Positions 20,004-27,398 of a stretch of 41,053 nt of DNA are shown here, piece after piece. The position numbers and the translations under genes are program-made. Below the pieces are notes generated by a model. That model saw only the letters and a list, made by a program, of their open reading frames with translations. It did not search any database and was not told where the DNA came from. Location of the stretch: positions 1-41,053 of IMG/VR virus record IMGVR_UViG_3300025872_000108. The stretch is one strand, 5' to 3'. The DNA is from a virus. Positions within the stretch are counted from its first letter, which is position 1. The number at the start of each line of letters is the position of its first letter.

Positions 20004-20473
20004 AAACCACACTACTTATCTTGGCACTCACCGCCAGCATTGCGTTGGCCGATACGACGAACATTCAGCGTGTCGCAACTAAAACTATTCCCGCCGCGCA
20101 ACTGGATGCGGTGCTGGATGGCGCAAGACAGATGGGCATTGAAACTGGTGAGTTTGTGACCACCACGAACTTGAGCCGTATCTTCATTGCGCCGAGCGGC
20201 ACGAACTTCACCTGTTCGATTGCGATTAAGCCGACTATCAACGAACAAACCGTTACCAGCACCAACGGTGTCTCTGTTACAACGCGCACGGTAACAACTC
20301 ATCCGGTTGCGCCGCTTACGTTAAGCAGACAGCAGATGCAGGGGTTGTTTAATGCGGGCGTTGGTGTTGCGGGTGACATTCAGCCGCGAGTTACCATCTT
20401 CAATTTCCGCAGCATCACCGTTGCGCCGCAGACGAACAGCACGGATTGGAAGATAACTATTCCAATGAAGTAA
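20000..20473 (+). CDS. Exported protein with signal peptide, unknown
   Basis: 157 aa, ATG overlapping the LamG gene's stop. Signal peptide MKTTLLILALTASIALA, cleavage ALA-DT. The mature part is Thr/Ser-rich (TVTSTNGVSVTTRTVTTHP) with GARQMGIETGEFVTTTNLSR and a C-terminal beta-rich end (VTIFNFRSITVAPQTN). It belongs with the two upstream exported proteins in composition and coupling. Four bases after its stop the lysis-like genes begin with a return to normal codon use, marking the right edge of the block. Confidence 0.55.
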   Translation: MKTTLLILALTASIALADTTNIQRVATKTIPAAQLDAVLDGARQMGIETGEFVTTTNLSRIFIAPSGTNFTCSIAIKPTINEQTVTSTNGVSVTTRTVTTHPVAPLTLSRQQMQGLFNAGVGVAGDIQPRVTIFNFRSITVAPQTNSTDWKITIPMK

Positions 20474-20476
20474 GTT

Positions 20477-20692
20477 ATGAGCCCCGAACAGGAAGCCAAA
20501 CTTAACGAGATTCACCGGGCTCTGGTGGGCGAACCCGCGTTCAAGCGCGAGGGGATCATCGAGAAGGTGGAGCGGCATGAAGTTTGGATCTCCAACGCCA
20601 AGGTGCGGATTGCGGGCATCATGGGCGGGGCGGCGGTGCTGATGTTTCTGGTGATGAAGGCGGAAAAACTAATCGAATGGGTGATAAAATGA
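20477..20692 (+). CDS. Holin-like / XhlA-type membrane protein
   Basis: 71 aa. An N-terminal amphipathic, charged helical region (EAKLNEIHRALVGEPAFKRE, EKVERHEVWISNAKVRI) precedes one transmembrane segment (IMGGAAVLMFLVM, about 48-60) and a short basic end. The NEIHRALVGE then HE-x-WI pattern matches small phage hemolysin/holin-like proteins I know from other tailed phages. A role in timing lysis is likely but not proven. The stop overlaps the next start (ATGA). Confidence 0.55.
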   Translation: MSPEQEAKLNEIHRALVGEPAFKREGIIEKVERHEVWISNAKVRIAGIMGGAAVLMFLVMKAEKLIEWVIK

Positions 20693-20868
20693 ACGACATA
20701 CCCGGAATCAATTTGCTGCCCGAGAAATGGCGCGGGCCGGTGACGTTGGCCGTGCTGCTATCGCCGTATATCACGCGCGCGTATCACGCCATCGCTACGG
20801 GCGGCGGCTTGCGCGGCATCATTAACGCCATCTGGTTCGGCACAAACACCCCCAAGGACAAACAATGA
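20689..20868 (+). CDS. 59-aa membrane-associated protein of the lysis region
   Basis: Starts at the ATG at 20689, within the previous stop, and its stop overlaps the next start (ATGA). A hydrophobic segment (VTLAVLLSPYITRAYHAIA, about 17-35) and a second weaker one (GLRGIINAIWFG, 40-51) suggest membrane association. No family is recognised. It may be a second holin-type or antiholin component given the neighbours. Confidence 0.45.
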   Translation: MNDIPGINLLPEKWRGPVTLAVLLSPYITRAYHAIATGGGLRGIINAIWFGTNTPKDKQ

Positions 20869-21311
20869 AAACCTATTCCGATCAACCCCGCTGGACGCTA
20901 TTCGATACGCTTTTTGCCTTGGTGTTCGCCGCGATTCTGGCCATGACCATCCTGGCATCCGGTTGCAAGACGCCCACGCTGGCCGCCGGCGGCAGCTACG
21001 CGCAGGCCGGGCAGAAACCGGACCTGGCGCTGTATTCTGCGGACGCCGCTTATGCCAGCGCCTACGCCACGCTGGACTTCGCGTTCAAATTTGAGCGGGA
21101 TAACCGGGCGATGCTCTGGAAAATCTCGCCGCAAATAAAGCATAGCCTGGATGCCGTCCGCCCCGTGGCCGTGCAGGTGAATCTGCGCTGGGCCGCGGCG
21201 CGCAAGGCGTATCTGTTGCATCCCGTGCCGGCGAACCTGACCACGCTGGAATCAATACTGGCCGATGGTCAACGACTGGCCGCCACCGCAACCGCAGCAT
21301 TACCCAAGTGA
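20865..21311 (+). CDS. Membrane-anchored or lipoprotein of the lysis region (spanin-like position)
   Basis: 148 aa. After 13 polar residues, a hydrophobic segment (TLFALVFAAILAMTILASG, about 15-33) ends at a cysteine (ASGC, C34), an acceptable but not ideal lipobox. The mature chain is a long helical Ala-rich region (DAAYASAYATLDFAFKFERD, RPVAVQVNLRWAAARKAY). If lipidated it would be an outer-membrane-facing protein of spanin type, which fits the position after holin-like genes; if not, it is an inner-membrane protein. No endolysin motif. Confidence 0.5.
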   Translation: MKTYSDQPRWTLFDTLFALVFAAILAMTILASGCKTPTLAAGGSYAQAGQKPDLALYSADAAYASAYATLDFAFKFERDNRAMLWKISPQIKHSLDAVRPVAVQVNLRWAAARKAYLLHPVPANLTTLESILADGQRLAATATAALPK

Positions 21312-21314
21312 TTT

Positions 21315-21542
21315 ATGGACCCGCTAACCATCATCGCTCTCATTCAGGCCGGCATCAAAGCCGCGCCGGATGCCGCCAAGTTCATCAAAGCCACGAAGGA
21401 TTATATCGTGGACCTATTCGCCGGCGGGGTGATTGACATTGATACCCAGGACAAGCTGCACGCCTATTGCGATGCGGCCATGAACGCGGCCATTGCCGGC
21501 GAAGTGCCGCCGCACTGGCAAAATGAACCCGACCCCGAATAG
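21315..21542 (+). CDS. 75-aa hypothetical protein, helical
   Basis: A helical protein: DPLTIIALIQAGIKAAPDAAKF, then IKATKDYIVDLFAGGVIDI, then QDKLHAYCDAAMNAAIAG. Moderately hydrophobic N-terminal third, acidic C-terminus. Its end overlaps the small TM gene below (ATG at 21523 in another frame). No family is recognised; its position suggests lysis or virion morphogenesis. Confidence 0.5.
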   Translation: MDPLTIIALIQAGIKAAPDAAKFIKATKDYIVDLFAGGVIDIDTQDKLHAYCDAAMNAAIAGEVPPHWQNEPDPE

Positions 21543-21621
21543 CGGGCTAATGCTGCTGTGGGCGCTGGGTTGTGCCGGCGCGCTGTGCTGGTTGTTGTGG
21601 TGCTGGTTGGAGGATGAATAA
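21523..21621 (+). CDS. 32-aa Cys/Trp/Leu-rich single-span membrane peptide
   Basis: ATG at 21523 lies inside the end of the previous gene in another frame; stop TAA 21619-21621 shares its last base with the next ATG. The peptide is one transmembrane helix (LMLLWALGCAGALCWLLWCW) followed by LEDE. Overlap at both ends supports translation. It resembles the tiny hydrophobic proteins often found nested in lysis cassettes. Confidence 0.4.
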   Translation: MNPTPNSGLMLLWALGCAGALCWLLWCWLEDE

Positions 21622-21794
21622 TGGCAACCGAAAGTTATCATTTTGTGCGGGAAGCGCAGTTAGGGCGCGAGATCGAGGCAGCCGCGCGCCGAGGCCGGGG
21701 GGAAATGGCGCGGGATTCGATCGTGGCGATCAACTACCTGTTGGACACAGCCCGGCAGATCATCCGCCCGCGCTGCCGGCGGAAGCGGAAATAA
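21621..21794 (+). CDS. 57-aa basic helical protein
   Basis: ATG at 21621 overlaps the previous stop (TAATG). The sequence is helical and charged (REAQLGREIEAAARRGRGEM), then DSIVAINYLLDTARQII, ending in a strongly basic tail (RPRCRRKRK). One base separates it from the tail gene start. No family is recognised; possible nucleic-acid or membrane-surface binding. Confidence 0.5.
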   Translation: MATESYHFVREAQLGREIEAAARRGRGEMARDSIVAINYLLDTARQIIRPRCRRKRK

Positions 21795-21795
21795 C

Positions 21796-24051
21796 ATGTC
21801 TTACCTATCCATCAACGATTTTCGGGCGGGATTGGACGCGCGCAAGTACAAGCTGGCGCTGCCGGCGGGCAGTTTGTTGGAGTTGGACAACGCGCATATC
21901 ACGGCCGGCGGGGAGATCGAGAAGCGCAAGGCGTTTGTGCGGTATGGCCTTAGCGGCGGCGATGTGCGCGCTACCATCATGTCGTCGTCCACCATTACGA
22001 TCTCCGGCACCGTATCGTACTACTACAAGATCAGCCAAACGCCAACCTCGCCGGTAGGGTATTTCCTGGCCACGGACGTAGGCAAGCGGGTGACTTCTTC
22101 TGATATTCTTCATTCCGGCATCTTGGTGGCCGTGTTGGACCAAGACCCGATTGCTACGACCTATTACCGGACCGGGGTGATCTGGTCAGACGATCCATAT
22201 TGGGCCACGCTCACGCCGGACGCGGCCATGACGATCTACGTCATGCCGGCTTTTTTCGGTTTGGAAGAAACTGACGCCGGCTTGACGGTGTTCGGGAGCG
22301 CCAGCGCCCCGGCGACCCTGCCGACGCAGTTGACCTATAAGCAACTGACCAACCCGATTGATAGCACTTGGAAAATGTACCGGGTGGACGTGACGGCCAA
22401 TTTTGGCGGGAAAGCCTGGGTGGCCGCGCGGTTTTTCGATGCCAACAATTCTACCTTCCCGGACACGTTCGAAGACGTGGTTTTTGTCTTTTACGACGGG
22501 GTAGCGCTGGGGCAGTGGTATCAAGGGTACTTGATTACGGCCACCTCGTTCATTAACCGGATGTATGCCTTGCTGGACGGGGACAACGGCGGATTGGCCG
22601 GGTTTCATGTGACCAACAAGGTAGCGGCGACCAGCTTTGACGTTTACAGTGATTACGGTATGCAGTTTACCGTTACGGCGGGCGTGGTAAGCGGGACGAC
22701 CGACGACTTTACCGCGACGTATTCCGAAGCGCCGATCTCGCCCACCCCAAGTTATGGCGCCGTGGCGCAATTTAAGATCACCGGTGGACAGGGCGGGACG
22801 GCGATTGCGGTAAGCTCATTTTCGATTGCGTCTCCTACCACGATCACCACAGGCGTTAATCACGGATGGAATACGGGCGAATGGGTGACTTTGAGCGGGT
22901 TTAACACTGCCAATAACGCGCTCAACGGAACTTTTGAAATCACGGTTACGGGATTAAATACATTTACCGTTGCAGTAAACATGACCGGGAAGACCTCCCA
23001 AACCGCCAGCGCCATGCGGTCCGCGGGCATCCGGCGGCTGCAGGTGACGACGCCGGCGGGTAACACGGTGGATTTGTTTTCCTATACCGGCACGCCGTTG
23101 GTAATGCCCGCCCGGAGCGGGGACATGACGGCGGATGTAAACAACTTTGCCGGGGCGATTGCGGCGGCGATCAATACCACGCCCAGCGGGTACACCGCGA
23201 TCAATAGCGGCGCGCAAATCTCCATCCACACCAACGAAAACGCCACGTCCAACAACTCCGCCTATCTGACGATCACGGGCGTAAACGATTTTTGCACGGA
23301 CGCGGCGAGCTTCCAACTGACGGCAGCCAACAACAGCGACACTTGCGACCAGGTGAATGTGACGGTCGGCGGGGTGACGACCAACCTAATGAACGCCAGC
23401 GCGACGGGCGCCACGCCGGATGTTTTTGCGGCGGCGATTGCGGCGCAGATCCAAGCCAAAGCCGCCACCACGGGGTACACCGCGGCTTATGTGGTGCTGG
23501 TGGATACTACCACCATCCCAAACCAATACACCTATAACGTTGTAATCAGCAAGCGGGTGCGGACCAGCGACCCGGCCACCGATCCCTTGCCTACGGGTTA
23601 CAGCGTGAATATGACCGGCGGGAGCGCGATTACCGCCGGCGGCTATGTCGGCAACGGCTATTTTCCAACCGCCTTGCACGCGACGATTGCGGACAAAACT
23701 TACAGCGCGGGCGTGATCTATAACACTTACAGCGCGGATGCCACGCCAGTTATCAGCGGCGGGACTACTCCTTACACGTTGTCATCTTCGGCATTAAATA
23801 CTGCCAACATGACTTGGAAATCTACAAATTCCTCCGGCTCCTTTGTTCCCTGGGGGAAAAAAGAGTCCGCTAGTGGGGCGGACGGCCCGAGCGCTTCATT
23901 ATCCTATGCGAACGGCAAGTTTACGGTGCTGATCACCATAGACACGTTCTTGTATGTCAAAGGACTAATGCAGATCACGGCCACCTTTAAGGATTCCTCG
24001 GCCGGGGTAGGTAAGTATGTGACTGTAACCGGAAATCTCTTTTTCATCTAA
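21796..24051 (+). CDS. Tail stabilisation / tail tubular protein, N-terminal component (P22 gp10 / T7 gp12-like)
   Basis: 751 aa. The N-terminus (INDFRAGLDARKYKLALPAG, then LLELDNAHITAGGEIEKRKA) is the hallmark of podoviral tail-tube/stabilisation proteins that plug the portal channel. Then come beta-rich domains. Around residues 335-400 is an FCCH-like repeat (PTTITTGVNHGWNTGEWVTL, then NGTFEITVTGLNTFTV) common in phage tail proteins. Two tandem domains follow (about 415-480 and 515-590), each with a NFAGAIAAAINTTPSGYTA-like helix between strands. The C-terminus is a beta region. The next gene supplies the propeller part usual for this protein, so the function may be split over two chains. 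Confidence 0.7.
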   Translation: MSYLSINDFRAGLDARKYKLALPAGSLLELDNAHITAGGEIEKRKAFVRYGLSGGDVRATIMSSSTITISGTVSYYYKISQTPTSPVGYFLATDVGKRVTSSDILHSGILVAVLDQDPIATTYYRTGVIWSDDPYWATLTPDAAMTIYVMPAFFGLEETDAGLTVFGSASAPATLPTQLTYKQLTNPIDSTWKMYRVDVTANFGGKAWVAARFFDANNSTFPDTFEDVVFVFYDGVALGQWYQGYLITATSFINRMYALLDGDNGGLAGFHVTNKVAATSFDVYSDYGMQFTVTAGVVSGTTDDFTATYSEAPISPTPSYGAVAQFKITGGQGGTAIAVSSFSIASPTTITTGVNHGWNTGEWVTLSGFNTANNALNGTFEITVTGLNTFTVAVNMTGKTSQTASAMRSAGIRRLQVTTPAGNTVDLFSYTGTPLVMPARSGDMTADVNNFAGAIAAAINTTPSGYTAINSGAQISIHTNENATSNNSAYLTITGVNDFCTDAASFQLTAANNSDTCDQVNVTVGGVTTNLMNASATGATPDVFAAAIAAQIQAKAATTGYTAAYVVLVDTTTIPNQYTYNVVISKRVRTSDPATDPLPTGYSVNMTGGSAITAGGYVGNGYFPTALHATIADKTYSAGVIYNTYSADATPVISGGTTPYTLSSSALNTANMTWKSTNSSGSFVPWGKKESASGADGPSASLSYANGKFTVLITIDTFLYVKGLMQITATFKDSSAGVGKYVTVTGNLFFI

Positions 24052-24052
24052 C

Positions 24053-25285
24053 ATGCCCGCGCTCCTTACATCCTTCACCAATTACCAGTTTACGGCGCTG
24101 TCTTTTGCCGGTGGCTATGCCGGCGGGGCGGGCAGTGGTAAAAAGTATGCGCTGGCCCTGGACACCCCCGGCGGCGCGCTGGATCAGTTGCGGTTGGACA
24201 TAGTATCCTCTACCGGAACGTTCACAATGGCAGCCGGTAACGTGATCGGCACCCAACCCAATGCGGCCATAACCCTGGCCAACCGCGTGTATTTTACGAG
24301 CGGCGGCACGGTGTACTTTTCTGCGATTGGCGACCCTACCATGTTTGAGGGCCAAGGATTGGGATCGGGTTTCATCGAAACAAATAACCAGTTTTCTGCC
24401 CAGGAAGAATTAAACGGGCTGGCATCGTATCAGGGGAAGATCGCTTTGCTTTCCCGGCGCAACACGATTATTTACCAATATGATCCCGACCCGGCGCAAT
24501 TCAAGCTGGCCCAAATCCTGCCCAACGTGGGCACGGTAGCGCCGTTGTCGGTGCATAACGTGGGCGATCTGGATGTTTACTGCCTGGCGGATAATGGCGT
24601 GCGGTCCATCCGCGTGCGCGATTCGAGCAATAACGCGATTCTGGCGGACGTGGGGACGCCGATTGATTCCATTTTGCAACCGATCATTGCCGGCTTGCCG
24701 GATGTACTCAAGGCCAAGGCGTGCGGGTGCGTAGAGCCGACCAATAACCGGTATTGGGTTTATGTCCCCGATCCCGACAACGCCACGACCCAGGGCAAGA
24801 TTTACGTTTTTAGCTACTTCCCATCGAGCCAGATCGCAGCCTGGTCCACCTATTCGCCAACTTTCCGCTATAGCGGCAGCAATCTCCCCTTCCGCCCGGA
24901 CAAGTTTGTGGTGTATCAGGGCAAGGTTTACACGCGGGATGCGGCGGGTATCTATATTTACGGCGGGTCGGATGGGGAAACCTACGAGAATTGCGGGGTG
25001 ACGGCCACGATCCCGTATTTAAGCGCGGACATGCCCAGCACGCGGAAGGTGTTTACCGGGATGGACGTGGCAATGGAAGGGACCTGGGCGGTATCCACGG
25101 CGTTTGACTATGACGGCACGACCTACACCCAGGTTTATACCGGCACCACCCCGACTTTCCGCCTGTACCGCGTGCCTTTAACCGGCGTGGGGACGCATTT
25201 CAGCCTGAAATTTACGGAAAGCAGCGCCGTTTACGCGCGGTTATCGAGCGCCACGGTGCAATTTAACGCTGGCACGAACAAGTGA
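24053..25285 (+). CDS. Tail tubular / stabilisation protein, beta-propeller component
   Basis: 410 aa, starting one base after the previous stop. It contains repeated propeller-like strands (ITLANRVYFTSGGTVYFSAI) and the strongly conserved ELNGLASYQGKIALLSRRN, then DPDPAQFKLAQILPNVGT, then LADNGVRSIRVRDSSN with DVGTPID, which I know from the C-terminal half of podoviral gp10/gp12-like proteins. It probably forms the distal tube below the 21796 product. Here the two parts are separate genes; either an ancestral gene was split or the parts were never fused. The last codon overlaps the next start (GTGA). Confidence 0.7.
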   Translation: MPALLTSFTNYQFTALSFAGGYAGGAGSGKKYALALDTPGGALDQLRLDIVSSTGTFTMAAGNVIGTQPNAAITLANRVYFTSGGTVYFSAIGDPTMFEGQGLGSGFIETNNQFSAQEELNGLASYQGKIALLSRRNTIIYQYDPDPAQFKLAQILPNVGTVAPLSVHNVGDLDVYCLADNGVRSIRVRDSSNNAILADVGTPIDSILQPIIAGLPDVLKAKACGCVEPTNNRYWVYVPDPDNATTQGKIYVFSYFPSSQIAAWSTYSPTFRYSGSNLPFRPDKFVVYQGKVYTRDAAGIYIYGGSDGETYENCGVTATIPYLSADMPSTRKVFTGMDVAMEGTWAVSTAFDYDGTTYTQVYTGTTPTFRLYRVPLTGVGTHFSLKFTESSAVYARLSSATVQFNAGTNK

Positions 25286-25947
25286 CCCCGATTGATTACA
25301 TGCTTCGGCCCGAGGAACTGGCCAAGTCCGCGGCGCTCGCCACGGCCAAGGGCGAACCGGTGATGCCCAACGGATCGTTTCACGCTTTCCAGGTGATGGC
25401 GGACGGGGACGATGAACTGTTCGAAGTCATGTGGCGGATCTGGAATTTCGAACACGCTTTTGACGATCTGCTAGACGAGACGGGGATAAATCAGGAAAGC
25501 AAGGAATTGGCTTTGGCGATCCTCGAAACCGAGATCGAGCGAGCTACCAGCAACCAGGGCGGCCGGCCGGGCCACCTGTTTTACGGCTGGTGGCATACCA
25601 ATGTGCAAGCGGCCGCGTGGCCGGAAGAACGGAACGTTAGCGCCCATGATGCGATGTGGCGCTTTTTCGATCTGCTGGCGAACAACCCGTTTTGCCGGCA
25701 GTACCGGCTGGAAATGCGAACGTTACTGGTGCAATGCCTGATCCGGTGTCACGCCGGGGACATGATGGCGGCGCACGCCGACCCGGCCGTGCGGGCGCTG
25801 GCGCCGGCCGTGCGGTGCGCGGACGTGGATCTGTTCATGCACCTGATCTATTTGAAGCGCGGGTTTGCGGCCGCCATTACTTGGAGCAGTTTGCGGGATT
25901 ACGACGCGGCGGAAAACCCTTGCCAGCCGGTAGGGCTGGTGTCATAA
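25282..25947 (+). CDS. Hypothetical tail-region protein
   Basis: 221 aa, GTG start overlapping the previous stop. The sequence is helical, Trp/His-rich and without known motifs: MADGDDELFEVMWRIWNFEH, FDDLLDETGINQESKELALA, HLFYGWWHTNVQAAAW, and paired cysteines (CLIRCH; CQP near the end). Last gene before the strong terminator, so it closes the head-tail transcript. Possibly a structural or tail-assembly protein; a receptor-binding role is not indicated. Confidence 0.55.
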   Translation: MTPIDYMLRPEELAKSAALATAKGEPVMPNGSFHAFQVMADGDDELFEVMWRIWNFEHAFDDLLDETGINQESKELALAILETEIERATSNQGGRPGHLFYGWWHTNVQAAAWPEERNVSAHDAMWRFFDLLANNPFCRQYRLEMRTLLVQCLIRCHAGDMMAAHADPAVRALAPAVRCADVDLFMHLIYLKRGFAAAITWSSLRDYDAAENPCQPVGLVS

Positions 25948-25978
25948 ATGAATTGAGACGGTAAGTTTTGACCAATCA

Positions 25979-26022
25979 GCGCATTGGCGGGAGTCGCTCC
26001 CCGCCGGTGCGCTTTTTTCTTT
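25979..26022 (+). terminator. Intrinsic terminator ending the head-tail operon
   Basis: A 13-bp stem GCGCATTGGCGGG (25979-25991) with CCCGCCGGTGCGC (26000-26012), two G-U pairs and an 8-nt loop, is followed by TTTTTTCTTT. This is a canonical rho-independent terminator. The ribosome site of the next gene begins 8 bases later, so downstream genes need read-through, antitermination or a promoter I could not identify. Confidence 0.88.
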
Positions 26023-26037
26023 AACGAAAGGACTCTT

Positions 26038-26643
26038 ATGTACGGTGGAGGCGGTGGAGGCGATGGCGGCGCGGCCCAAATGGAAGCGGAACGCCAGGCG
26101 CGAATCAAACAAGGCATGGCGGATATTGACCAGCGTTTCGCCGGCTTTGATAACAGCTTTTACGATGCCCGGAAACAGGCATATCTGGACTACGCCGCCC
26201 CCCAGGTGCAGCAGCAATACAAGGAAGCGGGCGACAATCTGAAATTCGCGCTGGCGCGGAACGGTTTGCTTAAATCCGGCGCCTCGGCACAACGGGAAGG
26301 ATCATTGGCCAACGCCTTGGCGCAAAACAATGTTTCGCTGGGGAACGCCGCGCAGGATCAGGTAAACCAGTTACGCCAGCAGGTGCAGGACCAAAAGAGC
26401 ACAATCACCAACCAACTGGTAGCCAGTGGCGATCCCAGCATCGCGGCGGCCCAGGCGGCCAGCGCTACGTCAGGATTACAAGCGCCGTCCACGTTCAGGC
26501 CGATCGGCAATATGTTTGCCGACTGGCAAAACGTCTATTTGGGCAACATGGCGGCGCGCGCCAACGATCCCAGCTTGCAGAGTTTTTCCAACATGATGTT
26601 CGGCAACCGGGTGACCAGTCCGAGCAGTACCTTCGTGGAATAG
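26038..26643 (+). CDS. Internal virion (ejection) protein A
   Basis: 201 aa from the ATG at 26038, with AAAGGA seven bases upstream. A Gly-rich start (MYGGGGGGDGG) is followed by a long helical region (MEAERQARIKQGMADIDQRF, FYDARKQAYLDYAAPQVQQQ, LKFALARNGLLKSGASAQRE), then a Gln-rich coil and a C-terminal segment with SFSNMMFGNRV. The layout (AG/GG-rich N-terminus, QY-x-EAGD-x-LKFALARNGLL) is common in podoviral internal proteins of the P22 gp7 / T7 gp14 position that form the DNA-ejection conduit. First of three such genes before the giant gene. Confidence 0.6.
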   Translation: MYGGGGGGDGGAAQMEAERQARIKQGMADIDQRFAGFDNSFYDARKQAYLDYAAPQVQQQYKEAGDNLKFALARNGLLKSGASAQREGSLANALAQNNVSLGNAAQDQVNQLRQQVQDQKSTITNQLVASGDPSIAAAQAASATSGLQAPSTFRPIGNMFADWQNVYLGNMAARANDPSLQSFSNMMFGNRVTSPSSTFVE

Positions 26644-26650
26644 GAGCATT

Positions 26651-27391
26651 ATGCCGTACCCACTTGCTTTAGTCGCTTTAGCCGCCTCTGCTGCCGGGGC
26701 GGGGATGCAGATGGCCGGCGCCGCCAAGTCCCGCCAGGCGATGGAAAGCGCCCGCGCGCAAGGCATGGCCAAGCAGAAAGAGTTTCAGCGCCAGGCGGAA
26801 ACGGTCGTCAACAAGTCCATGACCACCGCCGGCCGGGATACCGCCGAAAAAGACATGGCGCAAGGGCAGGCGGCGCGGCTGCAGGCGATCGAAGCCGCTA
26901 CCAAAGCCACCCAGCCAATGGTGGGCGTGCCTTTGGATGCCGCCGGGGGGACCGGTAACCGGGTGGTCAGCACGCCGACCGACCGCGCGCGGACCGCCAC
27001 GCAGGACGCCGGCAACGCCTGGGCGCGCGTGCAAGCCGGCAACGCGGCGCGCATTGGCAGCTATAACGATTGGGCCAGCAACCGGGCCGTGGAGAACGCG
27101 GACGCCAGCCAGCGCCTCGCCGTGACCAGCAACCTCGCGCGCGGGCAAGCAAACTTGCTCCCGTTGCAACTAGAAGCCGCCAGCCATGCCGGCGATTCGC
27201 TTTCCGGGATCGGCAGTATGCTGGGCACCGTGGGCAGCGCAGTGGGCATGGGTGTGGGCACGGGCATGATCGGGGGCGGCGGCGCGCCGGCGGGAACAAC
27301 CATTGGAACAAATCCGTTTACCGGGTATTCATATTCCTATGCCCCCGGAGCAAATCCTTGGCAAACCATAAAAAAATGGATGCCGCGGTGA
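26651..27391 (+). CDS. Internal virion (ejection) protein B with glycine-zipper ends
   Basis: 246 aa. The N-terminus is a hydrophobic Ala/Gly helix (ALVALAASAAGAGMQMAGAA), the middle is a soluble Gln/Ala/Asn-rich helical region, and a second Gly-rich stretch lies near the C-terminus (GSMLGTVGSAVGMGVGTGMI). Such GxxxG-type segments at both ends are typical of phage proteins that insert into membranes during DNA ejection. The start follows the previous stop by seven bases. Confidence 0.6.
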   Translation: MPYPLALVALAASAAGAGMQMAGAAKSRQAMESARAQGMAKQKEFQRQAETVVNKSMTTAGRDTAEKDMAQGQAARLQAIEAATKATQPMVGVPLDAAGGTGNRVVSTPTDRARTATQDAGNAWARVQAGNAARIGSYNDWASNRAVENADASQRLAVTSNLARGQANLLPLQLEAASHAGDSLSGIGSMLGTVGSAVGMGVGTGMIGGGGAPAGTTIGTNPFTGYSYSYAPGANPWQTIKKWMPR

Positions 27392-27398
27392 TGATTTT

